64,000 nt of DNA from Chamaea fasciata (Eukaryota; Chordata; Aves; Passeriformes; Sylviidae): assembly GCA_029207755.1 (NCBI GenBank), contig JARCOQ010000011.1, forward strand, positions 25,485,712-25,549,711, read 5' to 3'. This document shows, one piece after another, positions 50,001 through 59,700 of the stretch (its first letter is position 1; each line of letters begins with the position of its first letter). Both the position numbers and the translations under genes were made by a program. The notes under the pieces are model-generated. The model was not told where the DNA came from and ran no database searches. It saw nothing but the letters and a program-made list of their open reading frames with translations.

Positions 50001-50217
50001 CAGAAAACTAAATTTTTCTGTCCACGAGTTCTTGTATGGTTTAGGAATGCCTTTATTCCATGTAACAGTCACTGATGGGCACCTGAACTCTTTCATCATT
50101 AATGAAGAAGGGGACAAAGCCTGTCTACTGGCCAGTTTGAGTTTTAAGATACGTGATTTTAAAATTGCGATGCAAAAGAAGATTTATTTTGAGTGAGATC
50201 AAATTTGGCCTTGATTT

Positions 50218-50239
50218 AAGTTTGTTTATTAACAAACTT
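50218..50239. repeat. Inverted repeat, 9-bp arms
   Basis: AAGTTTGTT, a four-base loop TATT, then the exact reverse complement AACAAACTT. The hairpin is AT-rich, and one of many such short palindromes expected in AT-rich DNA. Confidence 0.8.
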
Positions 50240-53200
50240 GAGTCCTTTTTGAGAACCAGATGGGGAAATCACCAACACCTCACAGGCTCACGCCCCCTGC
50301 TTGAACAGTCGTGGTGTCAAGCTGTGCTCGTAGAGATTTGTCAGATGAGAACATATTTAGCTGTTTCACCAAATCTAAATGTATTAAAATATAACAGTAA
50401 AAACCTAGGGTCTTATTTTGATGTTTTGATTGTTAATGATTAGTGCTGACTGGGACTACTCAGGAAACTGTCTCTGGGTACAGAGGTGCCTGCAATCGTG
50501 ATGGAAACTGGGTCAAAATGATCAGCATTTAAAAATCCCCTGAAGGGTCTATTTGCCTTGCTGGCAAACTATTAATCTGTGAGGTTTGTTTCTGGATATC
50601 TGGATTCAGTGCCTGAAACCTGTGCCGGGAGACTGCAGAATGCCGATTGCATAGGAGGCAAATCAGGCCCACAAGGAGCCTTTTCTTATTTTTCCCTTAC
50701 TGTACCTAAAATTTCCGATGCAAGTTTAGCTTTGTGACACAATTAACCTAAAGACAATATTATTGTTTAGTATGATTATGGGCTGCACGATACATTATAT
50801 CTCATATGTGAATATTTCCACTTTGAACCCTAATATTTATATAGGAAATAAAATCATTTGCTAGATCAGTGAATTAAGGTAAAAAAGACAAATCAGCTCA
50901 AGAAGCCCCAGGATTTCAGCACTAGAATATCTGCAATTTCTTTATTTTAATGCTTCCATCTATTATTTTCCTAGTATTCAGTAAAAGCCCTTTCATACCT
51001 ACAGAAGGAAGAAAATGTAGTCACACTGTTAATACAGTGGCCACTAAATACAGAAATATCTTTTTATAATATGTCCAATATATTTTTCTACCATTATATT
51101 GGTCGAACAATATGAAAATGGCTAATTGAAGTTCACTGTAAGGTTGCTGAACAGGTTAATTTAACTCTTGACAATATCTGCTTTGATATTAAAAATAATC
51201 TCAGAATGGATTAAAATAATTCAAGTAAGATTTTAAATTTCCTGCTCTAGTAAAATAAAAATTTCTTGAAATTTTAACACCTTGGTATTTCATCCATTCT
51301 ATTACTCTAGATGGATCTTTCCCTTTCCATTCAAGGGAAAAAAAAAACATGGAATATATTCAGAATTACACTGCTTTTACCAGAATCAATATAGGATTTC
51401 TTTTAGAGATGGATTATTCAAAGAAGGTGAAATAAAGGCTTATAGTCAAAAGAAAAAAAAAAAAAAGAGAGAAAATGAAAACTGAAGTTCAGGCACTTCA
51501 AAAAACTGTTGGGTGTTGTTTCTGAGTGAAGTTGTCCCTCACTTTTCCACAATTTACTGTCAGGAGTCCTTCAGCTGTCCAGAACCCTTGAAAATCAAAC
51601 CATTTTCACAGAGTTCAAAGTATGAAGTCGCACCCCTTTTAATATATTTGCCAATACCTTATTGATATTTAATATGCATACTTATATATCTCTTAATAAT
51701 GTAACCCCTGCTGTTAGGAAACTTTAAGCTACAATCCTGTAGTGAACAAGTAATTAATCCAAAAAGAAAACATAAAGGTCTTATTCTCTGCCTCAAAAAT
51801 CCTGGGCATCTGCACTTTGCTTTTTTGTTCTAAAGGTTGTGGATGAGGATGTGAATTTTGGAGCTAAGCAAGCTGACAATTTCTTTTCAAAGTCATCCTT
51901 TCCGCAGTTCATTTTCAGCCTTTTCAGTCTCCCTTGGACAGTCACAAAAGACAGCTTTATTATGCAGTTCTCTTCCCCTATTTTTGTACATATCATTTTC
52001 TGTTTGTCATGTTTAGGGCACCTTCATTTCGTCTGTCTCACAGAAGCAGAGATGATTACATTAAGTGTGGAAGTCTTCTCTTTTTGCTTTTGGTCAGTAA
52101 GCCATAGAATTATTTTCCATTATTCTTCATAAATTTTGGTGGGGTGGTTCTGGTTGAGTGTTATTGTGGCGAGGCCCACGTGGCAACAAAGAACTACCAT
52201 TAGAAGCTGGGGAAGGGTAAACTTGTGTTAATAAAGTGACTTTATGTTGTCCTTGGGAGATGGATGAGGTACTTGCTGCCTTACAGCATCTTCCCTTCTG
52301 CATAAATCCCCAGCAGAAGATGTAGGAGTTAGAAGAGACCGGAATATGTTTTCAATCCTGTTTAATCACTGCAAGTAAAGGGAAGGTATTAGAAATACCC
52401 CCGAGGCTAATCCTGACAAATCACCCTCTTTGTGAAAGGTAGAACTGATATGTGAGGCCGTGTTACATTCGAGTTTCCACATGCTGCAGAACCTGAGTGA
52501 GCCTGAAGCCGCCAGCCTTACTTACAGCAGAGACTTGGTGAACTTGATCATCTGGGTGCCCAGTTTAAAGCTCTTAAGGAATTCAGGCTTTGCAGCAGTG
52601 GGGATTATGTGGATAATTTATTGGCCAAAAGGTTAAATCTGCTTCTCAAGATGGGAATGCCAAATTAACAGTCACTTCAGAAATGTGTCTGACTTGCCTT
52701 CCTGACACACAGAGCTCTCCCCTACCTCTGCCTTCCTGTCCCCTCCGTGTCTGCCCCAGTGCAGGGCATCTGCTCCTGCCACTGCTGGGACTGAAGCTGA
52801 AGGGCTGAAGGCTGATTTTCCCAAGCTAAAACCACTGTACAGATTCCCAGCTGGAAATCCCACGCTGCAGAAGGTACTGTGCTGCATGGAACAGCTGCTC
52901 CCAGCTCTGTCCTTCCTCTCTGGAGGTCCTTCCTCTCTCCTCACAGCATCCATGGCTCCACCTGAGTGTGTGGAAAACTGTGCCCACCTATGTTTGTGTT
53001 GCACATGTGGGGTGGGGGCTGCCTTTCCCAGAGACCCTCAGAGGTGTAGTGGAGGTGCTGCATCTGCCAACCCGTTTTTGGGGCTTGTTCTGCTCCACCC
53101 AGTGCCACGCGGCAGATGGGAGCATCTGCCCTTGCTGTCGTAGCCATTCAGCAGCAGCTAAAGATGAGATCGCATATTCCAAAGTCACAAACATTGCTCC

Positions 53201-54375
53201 AGAGGATAAATCAAGGTCCTGTTTGATTTAAGAACAGAAACAAACCAAATATTTTCATGCACTGGACTTTGGGAGAAGCATTCTGGGTTGGAACCCTGTT
53301 AGTCACAGTACCTGAGGACTTCAAAACCGCATCATGTTTGACAAGCAGGTGCTGTCTTTGGAATCTCTACAGGATTTCCAGATGGCTTTGCATCCAACAT
53401 GGCCATTAAGGAATAAAACCATTCTTCCACTTGCACTGATTTCTCAGGTGTGCTATTTGGCTTTTACTGTAAACGTGTGTGTCTCATACCAGAATTGTGA
53501 CGAATCTGTCCTGGACTCAGCCTTCAATTAATCCTTGATTTTTAGAGGGTTTTCTTCTTCTTTTGTTGGAGAAAACGGTTTTAAGAGAGTTTAATGCCCT
53601 TCACCTTCAGCCCTCAAAATTCAACCATACACAGTTTCTGGGAAGTGATTTTGATTTCCTCAGTGGAAAATGGTGTGTGAAATAGTCCTTCACAAGGACA
53701 CATTCCCCAGGTGAGGAAGCCCTAAACAGTCTACCCTTGGCCTCTGTTTCTTCCCACCCTTCCACTTTGCCTAGGAAGACCTCACTGCACCTCTCGCCTT
53801 CCCCATTCCTTATCTCTGCCTCCTCTGCACCCATACTTGAGACCTGTTTTTAATCTCATACTTCCCCTTGAAGTTTTCCCACACCCATCTGCTTGCACAT
53901 CCCTGATAACATCTTCCATTCACCTTCTGAGGGATAAAACATCCAAATCCCACTCTGCACAGCCCACGTGTGATCACCCAAGTCAGCCGGGAGGTGTTTC
54001 CTGCCCTACTTGGATGGACTCAGATTTTGTCTCCATCGCTCAGAGTACCATTTTGTGATTCCCAATTTCCCAAGGAGAGAAAAAAACTCAAACACCGGCT
54101 TTTCATTTTCTGAAATATGCAAATGACATGGCTACAAACCACGAGTAGTCAAGGTGTTCGTGAACTTTTTATTTTGTTTCCCCTCTCTATTCTGAGTGCA
54201 AGCTTGCAAAGGGCTCACAGGAGAGACTTGTTACGGTGCTGTAAACTGGGGCTTGCTCTAGTAACCTGCTGATCTACTGACACAAGGTGTTTCCAGGCAA
54301 CTTGTTTTTAAATTTGAAAAACAAAAAACATAGACAAATGAATAAGAAAAAGAAGAAAAAGAATGAATGAGAAAA

Positions 54376-54417
54376 TTTTTTTTTATTTTTTTTATTTTAT
54401 TTTTTTTTTTTTTTTTC
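54376..54417. repeat. T-rich low-complexity tract
   Basis: A T-dominated tract of about 42 bases broken by single A bases, directly downstream of an A/G-rich stretch (54,320-54,375), giving a purine-to-pyrimidine switch. Confidence 0.9.
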
Positions 54418-54489
54418 CTGTAGAAAAGCCCTGGAAAACAAGACTGACCAATTCTGATTTAGTTTCTGCTATGCCTTCAGTGTGTAGTT

Positions 54490-54632
54490 TGCTCCCTCTC
54501 TAGCCCCTGGTGCCTGTGTTTACATCCCTGCACTGTACATCGCTGTTTGCCTAATGAAATGCTGCTCTGGAAGATTTATGGGCGCGCATTAATAGAATAA
54601 TTAAAGGTCTTGGGAAGTCTGGGATGAAATCT
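54490..54632. promoter_or_regulatory. Candidate conserved block at the left edge of the CpG island
   Basis: Between 54,540 and 54,610 the sequence carries GATTTATGGGCGCGCATTAA, then ATAGAATAATTAAAGG. These combine homeodomain-type words (TTTATGG, ATTAAT, AATTAAA) with intact CpGs, and they adjoin the CpG island. That arrangement is common in promoters of vertebrate developmental genes. Conservation was not tested. Confidence 0.3.
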
Positions 54633-55125
54633 GTACCGGGTCAGGAGAGAAGACGCAGAGAGAGAGGAAGCGAGAGATGGGAGCTGATGGGGCGGCGGGG
54701 TGTCCCGACAACTTGGGGTGCGGTGCGGGAAGCGCCCCGCAGCGCCGGGGCCGGCAGCCCTGCTGGGAACGGGTTCCTGGGGGGAGTTTGCCCTCGGCGG
54801 GGAGAGCCCAGAGCCAGCAGCGCCTCTCCGCCCTTTCCTACCCCAGCCTTCGCCTCGGGAGGAGGGACGCGCGGAGGGAGGAGAGGCGGGAGGAAAGCGG
54901 AGCGCGGGGCGCCGCCCGCATCCAGCCGCGGCCGGGGCAGCGCCGTTTCCCCGCCCCCGAGAGCATCCCCCGCGCATCCCCCGCGCATCCCCCGCGCATC
55001 CCCCGCGCATCCCCCGGGCCCCGCGGGGGCGCGCACGGGCGCGGTGTGAGCGCGCAGGTGCCGCGGGGAGCGGAGCGCGGCTGCAGCGCAGGGGGGCGGC
55101 CGCTCGCTCGGCTGGCGGATGGATG
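54633..55125. promoter_or_regulatory. CpG island, probable promoter
   Basis: Roughly 490 bases are strongly GC-rich and packed with CpG (for example GCGCCCCGCAGCGCCGGGGC and GCGCGGGGCGCCGCCCGC), in sharp contrast to the AT-rich, CpG-poor rest of the window. All six frames are nearly stop-free here, which explains the long overlapping frames (up to 229 codons on the minus strand) that read as Arg/Pro/Gly/Ala low complexity. An unmethylated CpG island of this strength normally marks a housekeeping or developmental promoter. Direction cannot be proved; the leader-like sequence and splice donor to the right favour transcription to the right. Confidence 0.8.
54963..55016. repeat. 11-bp tandem repeat within the CpG island
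   Basis: Five head-to-tail copies of GCATCCCCCGC, the last partial. The array yields repeating Arg-Gly-Met/Cys-Ala-Gly-Asp strings in minus frames, an artefact of the 11-base period. Copy number is probably variable. Confidence 0.95.
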
Positions 55126-55158
55126 GATGGATGGATGGATGGATAGATGGATGGATGG
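55117..55158. repeat. GGAT tetranucleotide microsatellite
   Basis: About ten GGAT units with one GATA variant, at the right edge of the CpG island. It accounts for the Met-Asp-Gly-Trp repeats in plus frames, which are not real protein. Confidence 0.95.
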
Positions 55159-55679
55159 CTGGGCTGGGAGACATCCCGCCATCCCATTTGTGCTCTCCTC
55201 ACACGTCTTTCCTCCCTGCGTTGTTTTATTTTTTTATTTTTTAAATATTTTTTTTCCCCCTTCAAAATCTCCCTGGGAATTTTGATTTGCAGGGGGTTTC
55301 AAATTTTTTTTTTTTTTCCCCCCTCTTCTCTCTCCTTCCTGCTGAGGATCCGTTCTGCTTGCCAAGTTTGTAGTGACACCTCTCAGATTCCCCCGCTCCC
55401 GGTTTTTTGGATCTGTTACAGTGCCCGGTTGTATACAGACGTACTGTATTTTTTCTACCTTTTTATTTTTTTTGATTTTTTTTTTTTACAAGAAAATGGG
55501 AATTCTTTGGGAAGCTAATGGATGCTGAGGAGGACGATCCTTTAAAAAAAAATCTCCTTTTAATCTGTAAATGAGGTGTATGAAGAAATTCTTAAATTCA
55601 GCCATCAATTTAGCTCCATGTTAAGCACCTCGAAGTATTTATGATTGCAGAGCAGGTGCAAACAAGGATTAGGAATAAG
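55126..55679 (+). other. Candidate first exon / 5' leader ending at a splice donor
   Basis: To the right of the CpG island the sequence becomes pyrimidine-rich with retained CpGs (for example CCCCCGCTCCCGG at about 55,390) and ends with AATAAG/GTAAGG, a good match to the vertebrate 5' splice-site consensus, at 55,679/55,680. Short ATG frames occur, including an 18-codon frame from 55,519 (M-D-A-E-E-D-D-P) and one from 55,641 (M-I-A-E-Q-V-Q-T-R-I-R-N-K) that stays open into the donor. Neither is recognisable as a known N-terminus and the ATG contexts are weak, so I favour an untranslated leader with short upstream frames. The real start of transcription, probably inside the island, is unknown. 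Confidence 0.4.
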
Positions 55680-55685
55680 GTAAGG
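55680..55685 (+). promoter_or_regulatory. Candidate 5' splice site
   Basis: GTAAGG after AATAAG. Candidate acceptors to the right are TTCTTCTATAG ending at 55,797, behind a pyrimidine tract of about 50 bases, and CTTTCTCTACCCAGCAG ending at 56,030. No coding similarity supports a particular pairing, and the true acceptor may lie outside the window. Confidence 0.4.
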
Positions 55686-55740
55686 GAGATATTTCTGTCT
55701 TTGAGGCAGCAGCATTTGCTCAGGGTTATCAGCAGCTGTT

Positions 55741-55793
55741 CTTCTTTTTTTTTTTTCTTTTTTCTTTTTTTTTTTTTCTTTTTTTTTTCTTCT
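55741..55793. repeat. Pyrimidine (T/C) tract
   Basis: About 53 bases of almost pure T with scattered C. It precedes CTATAG and so could act as the pyrimidine tract of a splice acceptor; equally it may be simple low-complexity sequence. Confidence 0.9.
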
Positions 55794-56007
55794 ATAGAAT
55801 CTGAGCTGATTTATTTGCATTTTCGGTGCAGTTCTCCCGTCCTTCCGAGTCATTTCTAATACGTCTGCGTGCTTTCCATCACTAAAACGTACATTCCTTT
55901 TCCCTGGCTGCTCAGGATTTGGGAGTTTTTTGACTGTGCACATGTTTTGGCTGTTATTCGGTAACTGCTTAAAAACCACCAATCCTCTGTTTAAAATTAT
56001 TTCTTAC

Positions 56008-56035
56008 CTTGCACTTTCTCTACCCAGCAGGATTC
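56008..56035 (-). other. Candidate minus-strand micro-exon (speculative)
   Basis: On the minus strand a pyrimidine-rich stretch ending TTTTTTTTCAG is followed by 28 bases and then GTAAGAA, a good donor (preceded by CAAG). This is the layout of a very short exon. Twenty-eight bases is not a multiple of three. On the plus strand the same segment contains an equally good acceptor. With no similarity to any known exon, chance is a real possibility. Confidence 0.15.
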
Positions 56036-56164
56036 CTGAAAAAAAACCAAAACAAACCCAAACAACAAAACCACCAAAGCCATAGAAAATTGCTACACAA
56101 GAGCTTTTTTTAAAACAGATTTGCCTTTAAAAAGGAGAGAGAAGTAGTTAAAATTCCCTGAGGG

Positions 56165-56240
56165 AAAGCCGAGGCGGGCGGGGGGGGGGCTGGTGGCGGT
56201 ATATAATAATCATGTTCTCCCTCTAAAAGCACACGAACTC
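56165..56240 (+). promoter_or_regulatory. Candidate core promoter: GC box plus TATA-like element
   Basis: A GC-box-like GAGGCGGGCGGGG begins at about 56,171 and is followed, after a G run and GGTGGCGG, by TATATAAT at 56,200-56,207. The spacing would place a start near 56,230. A second CpG-containing GC-rich patch follows (about 56,230-56,410). It may be an alternative promoter of the same gene or a chance pairing. Confidence 0.3.
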
Positions 56241-56419
56241 CCCTCCCTCCCCCTCACCAGCAGCTCCCCAGGGCTGAGCCTGATTTCTGGCCCTATCGCG
56301 GCTCCCCGGGGTCGTGGGATGCGAGGAGGGAGAGAAATTCCTGCTGGGAAGGAGGGACGGATGCCCTGCTTCCCTCCGGGATGCCGCAGGCTGCTCTCCG
56401 TCAGCACGCTTTACTAATT

Positions 56420-56712
56420 TTTGTTTTATCAGCCCCATTTAGGGATATAAATGGCACGAGCAAGGGTATCAATTCCCAGCTAACGGCGGCGATAGCCCGT
56501 GGTTTATGGGATTTAATGATTTCTCTTGTTTTGAAAAAGCTCTTGTGACGCTCACAATAAAGAACTCCATAAATCATCTAAATGAATTGTGCTCCGGCAA
56601 AGGCAATTTTTAGTCTTCTGCTGGGTATCTCCGAGTCCTGATAATTAATATTATATTAACAGTTGCGAGCGTGTTCATGCTAATAAAGGTGCCATTACCA
56701 AAAGTGGCTCTC
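56420..56712. promoter_or_regulatory. Candidate conserved enhancer rich in homeodomain-type sites
   Basis: This block mixes AT-rich factor words with retained CpGs: GGATATAAATGGCACGAGCA, GCTAACGGCGGCGATAGCCC, GTTTATGGGATTTAATGATT, ACTCCATAAATCATCTAAAT (HOX/PBX-like), CTGATAATTAATATTATATT and GTTCATGCTAATAAAGGTGC. No repeat similarity and no long frame. The texture is that of deeply conserved vertebrate non-coding elements next to developmental promoters. Conservation itself was not measured. Confidence 0.45.
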
Positions 56713-59700
56713 TAGCTGTGGGTCCCATGTTTACCGAGCTCCCGGGGAGTGCCCGAGCTGTGGCTGGCTGTTGTCCTCTCCTCTGGAATCAGAGTAGGTG
56801 ACTGGGCAGTGAGCGCAGTGTGTGAGCATGCCTGTGTGGGTACAGAAGGGACACCTTCCCTGGCCCTGGAAAGAGTGAAACCCATGGACAGGCTGCTCCA
56901 GTCAGGCTGGAAGCAGGAGCTAATCATCCCTTAGGCCTTTTGATTACGTGTTTTGATTAAAAGATGGCAAATGAAGTTCGTTCTTTCCTTTTCTGGGTTT
57001 TGGTTTTTTTTTTTTTTTTGGTAATTCTGATGATTCTATCACCAGCATTTTAAACCCTCTTAAAAACAAGCAGGAGCTGTGCAGTTCAGTCCTTCAGCAG
57101 AGCAGAGCAGTGTTCCTGCAGCACTGTGAGGAAAGCTCCTCTTTCATGTTATCCTTTTCTGTTGCTTTATTTCCACCTTCTTCTGCTTTCATGAGCACAT
57201 CTTTTTTTCAGCTGTTATTTACAGCTGAGCTGTACTGAAAGGGCTGGAATGAAAAGAGGGTGATCTCCTTGTGAAGGGAAATGTGCTCTGAGGAGAGGGC
57301 TCAAGCTTGGCATTTTTACAGAATTTTTATACCACAGGTTTTGCATTTACCTGACTTCTCTTTCCACTGTCTTTAGCATGGTCTGCAACTGGTGATGTAA
57401 AAACCTCTGTAATTATGTGTATCACCTACGTAGCTCACTGTGTGTTCCGTTAGAGATTCACTTAAAGCTGCTCCGAAATCCTTCACTGTGCAAAACTGTT
57501 AAATCAGAGGTGAAACAGGTGCTGGTTCAGTTCACCACATGTTTGGGTCAGTAGTTGCTGGGCATAATACCATCATATAGATACGCTGAGTCTGCCAGAA
57601 CTCGTTGCCATGGTTTTATTTTGTTCAGTCTGGTAAGATTGAACTTCTTGTGGTTGCTGAGTAGGCATTTGAGTGAAGTTAATGGAACCAAATCTGAGAA
57701 GTTATTTCATGAAATGCATGTAGATTTTAGTGCTTTCTCTGAGCTCCTCTGAATGGAGTGTTTTATTACCATGAAATAGTTCAGAGATGCTGAGTTCAAT
57801 CCTACTCTCCTTATTCAAGCAAAAATTTTCATAGCCTTCATGAATCTATACATAAAGATGTTTTCAATAAGAATTTCTGACTGTGCAATCGGGCAGTTTA
57901 GATGGTGACTTTGATGCCAGTGTTTCTCATTCGAAGTTAATTTGTCAGGGTTAGAAAGTTTGCTGTTTATCTCCGTAAGCTGGAAAGGGTCAAGGAGTGT
58001 TTCCTGCGGTGTCATTGGTACAGCTCCTGTCGTTCCCTCTTTGCCAAGGAACAGCCACTCAATTAGAACAGACTTGCATTTGAGCTTTTAAAATGTCTTT
58101 CCTCTGAGCATCAGGAGCATTTAGAGGACTGAATTGGTGACTCACTGGACGGGTTGTCTGCATCCCTTGTTACTGTTCATTATCGTTTGTATCGTGTGTG
58201 CATTTCAGCATAATCTAGTTCTTGAATTGACAAGTCATTGCTTGAATAAGTTCTTTGTTTATTTTCCTGTTTGCTTTACTATTTGAATGTGCTTGTCCCC
58301 ATACACTGTAATAATGATAATTCCTCAAGCAACAGTGGGTTGCAAGCAAATGCTTGTGTTCGTGGGTCAACAGTGATTTGTGACTGTTGGATCCTAGTGC
58401 CAATCAAGGTGTATGGCATTAATTAAATTAATTATTATTAATTAAAGAGAGAAAAACTACAACCACAATTTCTGGTAGAGGCGCCATATATTAGTTCTTG
58501 CTGTCAAATTAGCCTTGGGTTATTTTTTTTTTCTGATGGTGAACAGTGTTTACAGAACTCTTGTACTTTAATCCACAGGATGAGAGTTTGTAATTTTGCA
58601 ATGGAAAAGCAGAGATAGAGTTTCAAAGAAATTAATTTATTATACCCAAGTCCATGTGGTTACTAATGGCATAGTTTGATCCCACTTCAATTTTTACTTG
58701 AAATCTCCTAGTGCTTTTCAGCAGTGAGGAGTTACCAATATCCTAATTACTTCTGATGGAAAGCACCTGAAATGGGAGTAATCCGAGACTGTGCAGTGGT
58801 TCAGTAGTCACTGTAAGTAGTGGACCTGTGGCCTTTGTTGGTCTCTTCCAGGCTGCAGCCACCAGATGGGTATGAAACTTCTACAAAAGTTACAAATGTT
58901 TTTGAGGAAAAAGAATGACTGTGTAAAGAAAAGAAATCTTTGAGACCTGGCAGAAATAAGCTTCACTGAAATAAACAGAAGTGTGCACAACAACCTTTAC
59001 CCGCTTTTGGTCGTGGTTTTACGAGTTCCATGAGTGGCATGGGATGTCAAATTCTCTTTTAGTGGTTGCTGGGCCACCAGCCTGGCCTCAGCCAAGGACC
59101 TCCGGGTGATGACCCCTCCACTCCGTGAGCAGTGGGACACTCTGGGGCACCTGCCCACTCAGACCCCTTCAGTCTGGATATCCCGCTGGCTGTGATGAGC
59201 ATTCTACCTGCAACAGCAGGAGGTGCAGAGCACCGAGCTGGGATATGTGCCTCCGTTCTGTTTCTTTTACACTCCCACAATCCCATCAGGGCCAGCAGGA
59301 TGAGCTCAGTAGAGTACACTGAAGTTGTGACCACTCCATGTGGTGTTTGTCTTGGTTTAGAAAGGCCAGAACTGATGAAAGCTGCTTTCCCAGAGATTTA
59401 TGTCTACCAGAGTCAAACCCTTCCCCAGTCAAAAAACACTGATGAGTGTTTTCTCTCTCTCTTGTGCCCAGTAATGTGCTGCAGTTGCTCTTTTATTTTT
59501 TTTTCTTTAAAGAGAAGTTGACTGAAGAATTCAGAGTCTTGCAGAGTTCCTCGTACCTGTTCTGTCACTTACCTGTCAGCAAATCTGGATCCTTCTCAGA
59601 GAGTTTGGAGTGAATCAACAACTGATTAAGAAATGCGTAGAAGTGCACACAAAGCCTGGTTGTGTACATCTTGCTGAGCTAGAAAACCAAATTAAAACTT

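Larger units (their letters stand above)
47045..54489. other. Long unique non-coding stretch, no gene seen
   Basis: About 7.4 kb of mostly AT-rich unique sequence. A CRE-like CGACGTCA lies at 47,280-47,287 within an AT-rich, TAAT-containing segment (about 47,260-47,410) that looks like a possible regulatory element. An inverted repeat (50,218-50,239) and T/A-rich tracts (51,451-51,466; 54,376-54,417) are present. At 52,670-53,230 a GC-richer patch has several overlapping short frames on both strands without domains. No CR1 tail was found here. Confidence 0.45.

Noticed and set aside
54576..55265. 229-codon minus-strand frame and several overlapping plus frames over the CpG island
   Set aside because: Stop codons are rare in any frame at this GC content; the translations are Arg/Pro/Gly/Ala low complexity driven by the 11-bp and GGAT tandem repeats, and all frames overlap each other.
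55605..55982. 125-codon minus-strand frame with a Lys-rich middle
   Set aside because: The Lys run is the pyrimidine tract at 55,741-55,793 read on the other strand; no domain recognised in the rest.
59050..59340. GC-richer patch considered as a CR1 fragment or coding exon
   Set aside because: It lacks the ordered CR1 3' motifs, and its short frames on both strands have no recognisable domain or flanking splice sites.
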